From contig JAISNZ010000037.1 in the NCBI GenBank assembly GCA_031275955.1, forward strand, positions 1 to 10,236: a DNA stretch of 10,236 bases. Reading direction: 5' to 3'. How positions within the stretch are numbered: position 1 is the stretch's first letter; each line of letters begins with the position of its first letter. Shown piece after piece: positions 1 through 6,451 of this stretch. Origin of the DNA: Desulfovibrio sp. (GTDB lineage Bacteria > Desulfobacterota > Desulfovibrionia > Desulfovibrionales > Desulfovibrionaceae). Position numbers and translations under genes: made by a program. The notes under the pieces are model-generated. The model did not search any database, was not told the DNA's origin, and was given only the letters and a program-made list of their open reading frames with translations.

Positions 1-548
1 TGCAGCCCCTCCGCGGCCAGACGCTCGGCCAGATAATCCCGGGCCACCTCCGCAACCAGACCTATTTTCACGGCCTTCTGCGCTTCCCTTGTCGCCAGAT
101 AGGTTTGCCGGGCCGACTCGCTCAGGTTTTTCAGCCGCCCGAACAGATCCAGGTCAAAGCTCGCCTTTCCCGCGGCTTCATAGTTCTCGGTTTCGGACGG
201 AGGCTGGAATTTTCCGGAATAGGCGCCGGACCCCTCCGCATTCAGGAGCAAAAGCCGTTCCGCCCTTTGCAGGCCATAGCGCGCCCGGGCCTCGGCCACG
301 GCAAGGGCCGCCAGCCGCAGATCCCTGTTCTGCTCCAGGCTGAGGGCAATCAGTTCGTGCAGGCGCGGATCTTTGAAAAATTCGCGCCAGCCCGTGCGGT
401 ATTGGGCCTCCCCCAGGTCTTCAGCCCCGGCCTCGGTCACAAGGGGGGGCACGGGGGCCTCGGGCCGGACATGGGCCGGAGCCAGGGAACAGGCCGGCAG
501 GGCAAGGAGAAGCGCCGCCGCCGCGCGGAGGGGAAAGGGCAGGGACAT
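1..548 (-). CDS. RND efflux outer-membrane lipoprotein, CusC/NodT-like (partial, N-terminal 182 aa)
   Basis: This is the N-terminal part of a TolC-like outer-membrane channel of the NodT/OprM/CusC lipoprotein family, which joins an RND pump and periplasmic adaptor to export metals or drugs. The ATG at 548 gives a signal peptide ending in a lipobox (L-P-A-C, Cys20), so lipid anchoring is expected. It continues with the family pattern CSLAP...RP, a GWREFF stretch (residues 53-58), NRDLRLA (74-80) and FDLDLFGRLKN (131-141). The order and wording of these blocks resemble E. coli CusC as I recall it, which favours copper/silver export over drugs, but substrate cannot be read from this part. A G-rich stretch precedes the start as a modest ribosome-binding site. 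The frame is open to the left edge; a full protein would be about 450-480 aa. It lies downstream of the small secreted protein at 793-1176 and is separated from it by a repeat element. Confidence 0.9.
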   Translation of the reverse strand, partial: MSLPFPLRAAAALLLALPACSLAPAHVRPEAPVPPLVTEAGAEDLGEAQYRTGWREFFKDPRLHELIALSLEQNRDLRLAALAVAEARARYGLQRAERLLLLNAEGSGAYSGKFQPPSETENYEAAGKASFDLDLFGRLKNLSESARQTYLATREAQKAVKIGLVAEVARDYLAERLAAEGL

Positions 549-582
549 GGGGACACCCCCTTGCGGAAATCCATGGGATAAG

Positions 583-727
583 GGAAGCGCTGATTTATCG
601 GGGCTCCGCCCCGACCCCCTATTTCGTATTCCATTGAAATACTTAACGGGGGTGCAGGGGCATCCTGCCCCTGCTGGGGGAGTTTGAGGGGGCAAAGCCC
701 CCTCAAAGGGAATAAATCAGTGTTTCC
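583..727. mobile_element. MITE-like element, 145 bp, with terminal inverted repeats and candidate TAAG target duplication
   Basis: Terminal arms at 583-598 (GGAAGCGCTGATTTAT) and 712-727 (ATAAATCAGTGTTTCC) are inverted repeats matching at 14 of 16 positions. The tetramer TAAG lies directly outside each arm (579-582 and 728-731), as a target-site duplication would. Between the arms are three hairpins with perfect stems and 3-nt loops: CGGGGC/GCCCCG (599-613), CAGGGGCA/TGCCCCTG (655-673) and an 11-bp stem TTTGAGGGGGC/GCCCCCTCAAA (683-707). There is no coding capacity. A nonautonomous transposon relic or REP-like element fits best. It sits between the small secreted gene and the efflux lipoprotein gene, so it could alter their co-transcription. 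Confidence 0.6.
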
Positions 728-740
728 TAAGGTCTCCGCG

Positions 741-780
741 CCGCCCGCGGGCGGAGGCGAAGACGGTTCCTTGAGAACCG
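741..780. other. Palindrome and hairpin downstream of the small secreted gene
   Basis: A perfect 14-bp palindrome CCGCCCGCGGGCGG lies at 741-754. A stem CGGTTC/GAACCG with a 5-nt loop lies at 764-780. Both lie just past the stop of the minus-strand gene at 793. Three copies of GATCA (781-795) run into that stop codon. No T-run follows on the minus strand, so this is at best a weak or Rho-assisted terminator, or an mRNA 3' structure. Confidence 0.3.
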
Positions 781-792
781 GATCAGATCAGA

Positions 793-1176
793 TCAGAGGG
801 GGGACTGGGGAGGGCGGAACAGTGAGTCCGGGCGCAGGGAAAGGAAAAGAACGAGCCCCTGCGGGGAAACCCGGGCAAAGCGGGAGGGAGGGGCCGGCTG
901 CTGCACCAGGAGCAGAACGGCCGGGGAAGGCTGGCAACAGGTCGGCGTCAGGTTCTGGTCATCTTGGTCCGAGCAGGGGGAACCCTGCGCGGACATCTGC
1001 CCGGAAAGCGCGTCCGCCTGGACATGACCAGCATGGTGTCCCGCCGGCTCCGCGCGCGGGGAACACTCCTGCAGAGAAAGGCAGGGGGAAAGCATGCCCG
1101 GCTGTACCCAGCCGAGACAGAGAACAGCCGCCAGCATGACGGCCAGCGCCCTTTTGACCTTGCTTCCAAGCCTCAT
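793..1176 (-). CDS. Small secreted Cys/His-containing protein (127 aa), possible metal-binding partner of the efflux system
   Basis: I cannot assign this to a family with certainty. It encodes a basic N-terminus (MRLGSKVKR), a hydrophobic stretch at 11-24 typical of a signal peptide, then a soluble part with six Cys in all (20, 32, 38, 68, and the pair 80-81) and a His cluster (47, 48, 51). A short hydrophobic segment follows (86-92), then a Pro/Arg-rich tail (RPDSLFRPP, 115-123). This layout is reminiscent of small periplasmic proteins ahead of metal-efflux operons (CzcI, DUF2946-like). The CusC-like lipoprotein gene downstream on the same strand supports a metal role by inference. The first ATG (1176) gives the best signal peptide but has no Shine-Dalgarno; an internal ATG (Met14) would truncate it. 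Coding status is likely but not proven by homology. Confidence 0.6.
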   Translation of the reverse strand: MRLGSKVKRALAVMLAAVLCLGWVQPGMLSPCLSLQECSPRAEPAGHHAGHVQADALSGQMSAQGSPCSDQDDQNLTPTCCQPSPAVLLLVQQPAPPSRFARVSPQGLVLFLSLRPDSLFRPPQSPL

Positions 1177-1182
1177 GAGGGG

Positions 1183-1211
1183 AATCTGTCATGGATCGCG
1201 ATGCCCGTCAA
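1183..1211 (-). promoter_or_regulatory. Candidate sigma70-type promoter for the small secreted gene
   Basis: On the minus strand TTGACG (1211-1206) is followed after exactly 17 nt by CAGATT (1188-1183). The -35 is a 5/6 match and the -10 about 3/6. The predicted start of transcription falls about at the ATG at 1176, which would make the transcript leaderless or nearly so, in keeping with the lack of a Shine-Dalgarno. The tandem repeats begin 1 bp upstream of the -35. Confidence 0.35.
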
Positions 1212-1212
1212 G

Positions 1213-1275
1213 TGTCGCGAGCACATGTGTCGCGAGCACATGATGTCGCCAGCACATGATGTCGCCAGCGCATGA
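1213..1275. repeat. Four tandem 15-16-bp repeats upstream of the small secreted gene
   Basis: Copies start at 1213, 1228, 1244 and 1260. The unit reads TGTCGC(G/C)AGC(A/G)CATG, followed by A in copies 2-4. Copies 1 and 2 share the G variant; copies 3 and 4 share the C variant. No unique spacers separate them, so this is not a CRISPR array. Their position, between the end of queC and immediately upstream of a TTGACG -35 box, suggests a multi-site operator for a regulator of the minus-strand efflux locus. A slipped-strand microsatellite-like expansion is the alternative. Confidence 0.7.
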
Positions 1276-1314
1276 TCTGACCGGTATAGGCAGCAAATGA
1301 ATTGCCACGGTATT

Positions 1315-2013
1315 TCATGTGGGCGGGACGGAGTCCCGCTTGGGCTTCCCGAAAAGCGGATCAACGCAGCCGTTGCGGACAAAGGCTTCCTCCCTGGCCC
1401 GGCAGGTGGGGCAGACGCGGCAGGGGGCATCGGTTCCCGCATAACAGGATCGGGTCAGGGCATAAGGGACGGAACATTCCATTCCCCGGCGCACCACCTC
1501 CGCCTTGGACAGGGAGACAAAGGGGGCGATGACCTCAACCCTCCCCAGGGAGGAGAGCAGGATGGTCCGCCGGACGGAGTCCACATATTCGGGGCGGCAA
1601 TCGGGGTAGACGGCGTGATCGCCCCCGTGAACCCCAATGGCCACATATACCTTTTCCTCCCCGGTCGATTCCGCCAGAGCGGCAAGGGCGGCGAGAAAGA
1701 TGGTGTTGCGGCCGGGGATAACTGTCTTCCGGAGATTTTCCTCGTCATAGCCTTCCCGGGGGATTTCCCCTCCCCCAAGGAGCAGGTGGGATCGCAGGCC
1801 GGCGAAGAGGCCGGAGGCATCCACGCAGGCCGGTTGTCTGCCGGAATAATGGAAGGCGACCCGTCCGGCGGCCTCCCGCTCCATGGCATTGTGTTTTGAC
1901 GGGTAGAGAAAGAACACGGGCCGGACATCCATCTTCCCGGCGAGAAGAACGGCGTAAAGAGTCGTGGAATCAATTCCTCCCGACAGGGAAAGAAAAACTG
2001 TTTTCCCTTCCAT
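1315..2013 (-). CDS. queC: 7-cyano-7-deazaguanine (preQ0) synthase QueC
   Basis: QueC converts 7-carboxy-7-deazaguanine to preQ0 using ATP and ammonia, a step in making queuosine for tRNA. The 232-aa product is of normal family length. It has the PP-loop ATP site SGGIDS (residues 11-16), the VIPGRN stretch (98-103), YPDCRPEY (136-143) and the C-terminal zinc site C-x7-C-x2-C-x2-C (Cys190, 198, 201, 204) followed by RAREEAF. The frame has an upstream ATG at 2049. The ATG at 2013 is chosen because a strong GGAGGAG lies at 2030-2024, 10 nt upstream, and because the added N-terminal residues are not typical. No other queuosine gene is in the window. It is divergent from the DMT permease gene. Confidence 0.95.
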   Translation of the reverse strand: MEGKTVFLSLSGGIDSTTLYAVLLAGKMDVRPVFFLYPSKHNAMEREAAGRVAFHYSGRQPACVDASGLFAGLRSHLLLGGGEIPREGYDEENLRKTVIPGRNTIFLAALAALAESTGEEKVYVAIGVHGGDHAVYPDCRPEYVDSVRRTILLSSLGRVEVIAPFVSLSKAEVVRRGMECSVPYALTRSCYAGTDAPCRVCPTCRAREEAFVRNGCVDPLFGKPKRDSVPPT

Positions 2014-2030
2014 TCCCGGATTTCTCCTCC

Positions 2031-2115
2031 CGCGCCGCGAACCAGGCATTCCCCGGCGCGAATCGCGGCGGGAAGACCGTCTTCTCCCTGCCTACCAGAA
2101 CTGTTTTCCCGCCGC
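2031..2115 (-). promoter_or_regulatory. Structured leader of queC
   Basis: Two stems can form in the minus-strand leader. The first is a perfect 10-bp stem GCGGCGGGAA/TTCCCGCCGC (2065-2074 with 2106-2115) closing a 31-nt loop. The second is a 7-bp stem CGCGCCG/CGGCGCG (2031-2037 with 2054-2060) whose base abuts the Shine-Dalgarno (2024-2030). A small hairpin GAAGA-CCG-TCTTC (2072-2084) overlaps the 10-bp stem and would compete with it. I do not recognise a preQ1 riboswitch consensus. It could control translation or simply reflect GC-rich sequence. Confidence 0.35.
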
Positions 2116-2184
2116 AAATGGTTTGTCCCCCGCCGGCGTCTTTGCCCGGGCGAAAAGGAATTTACCCGGAATGGGAAAGGGGAT

Positions 2185-3084
2185 ATGGGCAGAGACATGC
2201 AGTTGACCCGACGCGCCGCCGTCTTCCTGTTTGCCGTCGTCATTCTGGTCTGGGGCATCAACTGGACGGTGGTCAAACTCATTGTTCTGGACATTCCGCC
2301 CATCTGGTCCGCCGCCCTCCGTTCCCTCATCGCCTGCCTCACCGTGTTCCTTGTCCAATGCGCCACAAACCAGTTTGTCCTGCCCCGCAAAGAGGATGTT
2401 TCCATCATCCTGGTCATCGGCTTCCTCAACATGACCCTCTGTCCCGCCTTCATGGCCGCGGGCGTCCAGCTCATTCCCGTGGGACGCTCTGTGGTCCTCG
2501 GCTACACCACCCCTCTCTGGGTCACCCCCGGGGCATGGCTCTTCCTGCGCGAGCCCCTGCCCCGCAGACGCCTTCTGGGCATCTGCATCGGCCTGTGCGG
2601 GGTCTTTATCCTCTGCAATCCTCTGGCCCTTGACTGGAACAAGGCCGCGGCCCTGCTCGGCCACGGGTATCTTCTCCTGCACGCCCTGTCCTGGGCCGTG
2701 GCCATCCTCCGCATCCGCGCCCATGTCTGGATGTCCACCCCCTTTCAGCTCCTTTTCTGGCAGGCCCTCCTGGCTTCCCTTCTGTTGTCCCTTTTGGCCC
2801 TCGCCGTGGAGGGCATTCCCTCCTTCACCCCCACCCCGTCCCTTCTCCTGCTTCTGGCGTACTGCGGCATTCCCGCCACCGCTCTGGCCTTCTGGGCCAT
2901 GACCGTCATCAATGCCAGCCTGCCCGCCACCACCACCTCCCTCAGCCTTCTCGCCACCCCCGTGGTCGGCATCCTGGGGTCCGTCGTCTTTCTCGGCGAA
3001 AGCGTCGACCTCCCCCTGGCGGCCGCAACCTGCCTTGTCCTCGGCGGAATTGCCCTCGGCCTTTTTTCCCCGAAGCCCCGCTGA
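2185..3084 (+). CDS. EamA/DMT-family permease
   Basis: A 299-aa integral membrane protein of the drug/metabolite transporter superfamily, made of two EamA repeats (about residues 12-144 and 154-292) and about ten hydrophobic segments. The family motifs at the end of each repeat are visible: TTPLWVTPGAWLFLREPLP (108-126) and TPVVGILGSVVFLGESVD (258-275). Members export amino acids, metabolites or drugs across the inner membrane; substrate cannot be told here. The ATG at 2185 has AAGGGG just upstream with short spacing; a second Met five residues in (2197) is possible. It is divergent from queC and ends in a 236-bp gap before the antiporter. It has no obvious functional link to either neighbour. 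Confidence 0.92.
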   Translation: MGRDMQLTRRAAVFLFAVVILVWGINWTVVKLIVLDIPPIWSAALRSLIACLTVFLVQCATNQFVLPRKEDVSIILVIGFLNMTLCPAFMAAGVQLIPVGRSVVLGYTTPLWVTPGAWLFLREPLPRRRLLGICIGLCGVFILCNPLALDWNKAAALLGHGYLLLHALSWAVAILRIRAHVWMSTPFQLLFWQALLASLLLSLLALAVEGIPSFTPTPSLLLLLAYCGIPATALAFWAMTVINASLPATTTSLSLLATPVVGILGSVVFLGESVDLPLAAATCLVLGGIALGLFSPKPR

Positions 3085-3111
3085 TCCCTGCCGGATTCGG
3101 GCCGGCCCGGT

Positions 3112-3139
3112 GAAAGGCTTCCGGCCCGGAAGCGGTTTC
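3112..3139. other. Hairpin 3' of the DMT permease gene
   Basis: A stem GCTTCCG-GCC-CGGAAGC (3117-3133) is extended by outer pairs GAAA/TTTC (3112-3115 with 3136-3139) around a small bulge. It starts 27 nt past the permease stop. There is no run of T after it, so it is not a classical intrinsic terminator; it may protect the mRNA end. Confidence 0.35.
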
Positions 3140-3190
3140 CCCTCGCGGCGGAAAGCGGACAGAAAAACAGGCAAAGCCCGCTCCGGGGCA

Positions 3191-3219
3191 TTGCCTTTCA
3201 CGCAAGAACCACGTATTGT
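3191..3219 (+). promoter_or_regulatory. Candidate promoter for the antiporter gene cluster
   Basis: TTGCCT (3191-3196) and TATTGT (3214-3219) are spaced by 17 nt, each about a 4/6 match to sigma70 boxes. They lie in a locally AT-rich patch (about 3208-3245) within the 236-bp gap, which would give a 5' leader of roughly 95 nt. An overlapping TATTAT lies just downstream. This is the only good candidate for driving the three-gene plus-strand cluster. Confidence 0.3.
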
Positions 3220-3320
3220 TATCCTTTATTATCCCTTAGGGAACATGAACATCCCGTTCCCCCGGAGGATCCCTTCCGGATCCCGGCAACGCCAGCGCCT
3301 CAAGAGAGACCCGGAGAGAC

Positions 3321-5333
3321 ATGGAAATTCCCCTGCTGCAAGAACTGGTCGTAATCTTCTGCCTGTCCATCCTGGTCATCTACGGCTGTCACAGGATCAA
3401 AATCCCGCCCATCGTGGGCTTTTTGCTCACGGGCGTCGTCTGCGGACCCTATGGCCTCAAACTGGTCAGCGCCGTGCATGAAGTGGAGATCCTGGCGGAA
3501 GTCGGCGTTGTGCTGCTGATGTTTTCCATCGGCATGGAACTTTCCGTCAGCGAACTGGTGCGCCTGCGCAAGCCCGTATTTCTGGGGGGAGGCCTGCAGG
3601 TCGCCCTGACCGCCGCCGTTGTGCTGCCCTTTGCCTTCCTCTTTGGACACCACTGGAACCAAGCTCTTTTTATTGGCTTCTTTGTGGCCCTGTCCTCCAC
3701 GGCCATTATTCTCAAAATTCTGCAGCAGACCGGACAGATCGAGAGCCCCTACGGCCGCATGACCCTTTCCATTCTGATCTTTCAGGATCTGGCCATCGTC
3801 CCAATGATGCTGACCCTGCCCCTGCTGGCCGGATCCGCCATGGACGGCGACGGCAGCCTGTCCTCCTTCCTGCTGGCCGGGGCAAAGACCCTGGGCATCA
3901 TCGTCGCCGTCTTCCTTCTGGCCCGGAAGGCGGTGCCTTTCGGCCTGGGCCTGATCGTCCGGACCCGCAGCCGTGAATTGTTTCTTATCGCCACCTTGGG
4001 CATCTGCCTCTCCATCGCCTGGATTACCTCCTCCCTTGGGCTTTCCCTCTCCCTCGGCGCCTTTCTGGCCGGACTCGTCATGTCCGAATCGGAATACAGT
4101 CACGGCGCCCTGGAGGGAGTGCTGCCCTTTAAGGACATCTTTATCAGCCTTTTTTTCACTTCCGTGGGCATGCTGCTTGATCTGTCCTTTTTCATCGACC
4201 ATATCGGTCAGGTGGGCCTTGCCACCCTGCTCTTCATCCTCATCAAGGCCCTGGTGGTGACCGCTGTCGTCCTCTACCTCAACTACCCCCTGCGGGTGGC
4301 CCTGATCAGCGCCCTCGCCCTCTGCCAGATAGGAGAATTTTCTTTTGTCCTGGCCAAAAAGGGACTGGATCTCGCCCTGATCTCGCCGGAACATTACCAG
4401 ATTGCCCTGGCGGCCAGCATCATCACCATGGCCGCCGCGCCTTTCCTGCTGGCCGCCGCGCCCCGTTTCGCCTCCCTTGTCGTCCGCGCGCCCGTCGCCA
4501 CCCGGCTTCTGGGAGCCGGACGGGTGGAGGAAAAGCCGGAAGAGGTGAAAGACTCCGGCCTTTGCGATCATCTGGTCATCATCGGGTTTGGCCTTGGCGG
4601 CAAATATCTAGCCAGGACCGCGAAACTGGCGGGGATTCCCTACACCATTCTGGAAATGAATCCGGATACCGTGCGCGCTTACGCGGCCAAAGGGGAACCC
4701 ATAAGCCACGGCGACGCCACCCATCCCGCGGTTTTGCAGGCCCTGGGCATCCTGCGGGCGCGGATGCTGGTCATCGTCATCTCCGATCCCGCGGCGGTGC
4801 GCAGTATAACGGAAACAGCCCGACACATGACGCCCGGCCTGCATATCCTTGTCCGGACGCGATTTCTGGGCGAGGTCGCCGCCCTGTATGACCTGGGGGC
4901 CAACGAGGTTATTCCGGAAGAGGTGGAGACCGCCGTGGAGATCTTCACCCGCGTGCTCTCCCGTTACTTTGTGCCCCGCGCGGACATGGAGCGTTTTATC
5001 CGGGAGGTTCGCTCGGAAAATTACGCCATCCTCCGGACCCTGGATCTCCCCGGATCTTCCCTTGGGGCCTTGCAGGCGCACATCCCGGATTTCAATGTGA
5101 CGGCCGTTACCGTGGAACCCCTGGCGAGCCTGGACGGAAGTTCGCTCAAGGAGGCCAACCTGCGGCAGAAAACCGGCCTCACCGTCGTCGCCGTGCGCCG
5201 GGGAGAGACGACCTTTGCCAACCCCGATGGAGACTTCCGGTTTCAGGGCGGCGATGTGGCCTATGTCTTCTCTTCTCCCGAAGCCGTTGCCGGGGCCACC
5301 CCTATTTTTCTTGCGGCTTCCGGCAAGGGCTGA
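3321..5333 (+). CDS. CPA2/Kef-type cation:proton antiporter with RCK (TrkA-N and TrkA-C) domains
   Basis: An inner-membrane monovalent cation:proton antiporter of the CPA2 (KefB/YbaL-like) family, 670 aa. Residues about 5-390 form the membrane domain with the family patterns RIKIPPIVGFLLTGVVCGP (25-43), FSIGMEL (68-74), SSTAIILK (125-132) and the ion-site QD (155-156). Residues about 416-535 are a TrkA-N/RCK domain with the nucleotide-binding turn GFGLGG (422-427) and an acidic residue after the second strand (Glu445), favouring NAD(H)-type ligands. Residues about 565-655 form a TrkA-C domain. It probably exports K+ or Na+ under ligand control. The ATG is preceded by CGGAGAG. The MBL hydrolase gene follows 45 nt downstream, suggesting co-transcription. 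Confidence 0.95.
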   Translation: MEIPLLQELVVIFCLSILVIYGCHRIKIPPIVGFLLTGVVCGPYGLKLVSAVHEVEILAEVGVVLLMFSIGMELSVSELVRLRKPVFLGGGLQVALTAAVVLPFAFLFGHHWNQALFIGFFVALSSTAIILKILQQTGQIESPYGRMTLSILIFQDLAIVPMMLTLPLLAGSAMDGDGSLSSFLLAGAKTLGIIVAVFLLARKAVPFGLGLIVRTRSRELFLIATLGICLSIAWITSSLGLSLSLGAFLAGLVMSESEYSHGALEGVLPFKDIFISLFFTSVGMLLDLSFFIDHIGQVGLATLLFILIKALVVTAVVLYLNYPLRVALISALALCQIGEFSFVLAKKGLDLALISPEHYQIALAASIITMAAAPFLLAAAPRFASLVVRAPVATRLLGAGRVEEKPEEVKDSGLCDHLVIIGFGLGGKYLARTAKLAGIPYTILEMNPDTVRAYAAKGEPISHGDATHPAVLQALGILRARMLVIVISDPAAVRSITETARHMTPGLHILVRTRFLGEVAALYDLGANEVIPEEVETAVEIFTRVLSRYFVPRADMERFIREVRSENYAILRTLDLPGSSLGALQAHIPDFNVTAVTVEPLASLDGSSLKEANLRQKTGLTVVAVRRGETTFANPDGDFRFQGGDVAYVFSSPEAVAGATPIFLAASGKG

Positions 5334-5378
5334 GCAGGGCGAAACCGCGTCCATACGGGGTTGAGGGGGAGGGGCGCC

Positions 5379-6395
5379 ATGATCACAAAACTGTGGGCTC
5401 GTCCGGAAATTTACCGGATCTTCATCCCCATGCCCGACAACCCTCTGAGAAACCTCAACTGCTACGTCCTGCGCGAGGGCGGGGAGTGTCTCATCCTTGA
5501 TACCGGCTTCAACCGTCCGGAATGCGCCCAGGCCCTCAAGGACGGACTGACGGAACTGGGGGTCAGGCCTGAACGCGCCCGGCTGTGCCTCACGCATCTG
5601 CACAGCGATCACAGCGGGCTGGCCGGGGGCTTCGCGGCCAGGGACATCCCCATCTACATGAGCGGCATTGACCATGACTACCTGCGCCGCATCCTGGAAG
5701 GGAGCATCTGGCCCGTCGTGGAAGCGCGCTTTCTTCAGGAAGGCTTTCCGGAGGAGGCGGTGGCCTTGCAGTCCGACGGGAACCAGGCCAGGCTGTTCGC
5801 CGCGAAAAGTTTGTTTCCGGTCATCAGGCTCGCCGGCGGGGAAACTCTCTCTCTGGGGCCCTGGAGGTTTTCCTGCATTCTCACCCCAGGGCATACGCCC
5901 GGGCATATCTGCCTGTATTGCGAAGATCTGCGGATTCTGTTTTCCGGGGATCACATCCTTTTTGACGTCACGCCCACCATCACCGTCTGGAACGGCGTGC
6001 CCCATTCCCTGGCCGATTACCTGGCAAGCCTGGAAAAGGTGAAAAATCTGCCTGTCGCCAGGACCTTCCCCGCCCACCGCGAGCGGCTGGGGGATACCCA
6101 GGCGAGGATTGAGGCCATCATTGAACACCACTATGGGCGCCTTGGGGAAATCCTGCTGGCGGTTGGGAACTCGCCCGGCATAAGCGCCTACGACATAGCC
6201 GGACGCATCACCTGGTCCGCCCGGGGCAGGCCGTGGTCCGAGTTTTCTCCCCACCAGCGCTGGTTCGCCATGGGAGAAACCCTTTCCCACCTGGTCTGGC
6301 TGCTGGACGGCGCCTATGTGTTTGCCGACAGCGGGCGAAAGTACTTTCCGAGCGGCAAGGCGCTGTCCCGGGAGGGCGCCGCCCCAGTCGGATAA
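5379..6395 (+). CDS. MBL-fold metallohydrolase
   Basis: A metallo-beta-lactamase-fold hydrolase of 338 aa, probably cytoplasmic (no signal peptide). Metal ligands are visible: HLHSDH (residues 73-78), His176 in TPGHTPGH (169-176), Asp191 in FSGDHI and His233 in FPAHRE. After the fold, a helical C-terminal part (about 243-315) begins RIEAIIEHHYGR, like the winged-helix tail of LACTB2-type or glyoxalase-II-like hydrolases. Substrate is unknown; thioester or phosphodiester hydrolysis is typical. The reading frame extends upstream to a TTG at 5361, but the ATG at 5379 is chosen because GAGGGGGAGGGG lies directly upstream. It is placed 45 nt after the antiporter and 56 nt before the Sel1 gene, consistent with an operon. 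Confidence 0.93.
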   Translation: MITKLWARPEIYRIFIPMPDNPLRNLNCYVLREGGECLILDTGFNRPECAQALKDGLTELGVRPERARLCLTHLHSDHSGLAGGFAARDIPIYMSGIDHDYLRRILEGSIWPVVEARFLQEGFPEEAVALQSDGNQARLFAAKSLFPVIRLAGGETLSLGPWRFSCILTPGHTPGHICLYCEDLRILFSGDHILFDVTPTITVWNGVPHSLADYLASLEKVKNLPVARTFPAHRERLGDTQARIEAIIEHHYGRLGEILLAVGNSPGISAYDIAGRITWSARGRPWSEFSPHQRWFAMGETLSHLVWLLDGAYVFADSGRKYFPSGKALSREGAAPVG

Positions 6396-6399
6396 ACTG

Positions 6400-6432
6400 T
6401 CCGCGGGAAACAAAACCGCGGAAAATCCGCGG
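6400..6432 (+). promoter_or_regulatory. Triple CCGCGG with mutually exclusive hairpins before the Sel1 gene
   Basis: CCGCGG occurs at 6401-6406, 6416-6421 and 6427-6432 within the 56-nt spacer. Copies 1 and 2 can form a 7-bp stem (with flanking T6400/A6422, 9-nt loop); copies 2 and 3 can form a 6-bp stem (AAAAT loop). Only one can form at a time. The structure ends about 8 nt before the Sel1 ribosome-binding site GAGGAAG. Confidence 0.35.
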
Positions 6433-6451
6433 CCGGAAAGAGAGGAAGACC

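Noticed and set aside
440..450. G7 homopolymer suggesting a frameshift or phase-variable tract in the efflux lipoprotein
   Set aside because: Translation through it stays in frame and gives the expected family sequence on both sides.
764..780. Intrinsic terminator after the small secreted gene
   Set aside because: The hairpin is short and not followed by a T-run on the minus strand. Kept only as a structure of unknown role.
1213..1275. CRISPR array
   Set aside because: The repeats are directly adjacent, with no unique spacers and no cas gene nearby.
1996..2110. Direct repeat AACTGTTTTCCC at 1996-2007 and 2099-2110
   Set aside because: The first copy is within the queC coding sequence. A single 12-bp repeat without further structure is not enough to call a site.
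2014..2184. Canonical preQ1 riboswitch before queC
   Set aside because: I could not find the preQ1-I hairpin with its A-rich tail, nor a type II or III pattern, by eye. Kept only as a structured leader.
4608..6413. A 601-aa minus-strand open frame opposite the antiporter and MBL genes (also 3300-4571 and 2092-3201 minus)
   Set aside because: They are antisense to genes with clear family motifs. Their Gly/Gln/Asp-rich repetitive composition is what GC-rich third codon positions give on the opposite strand.
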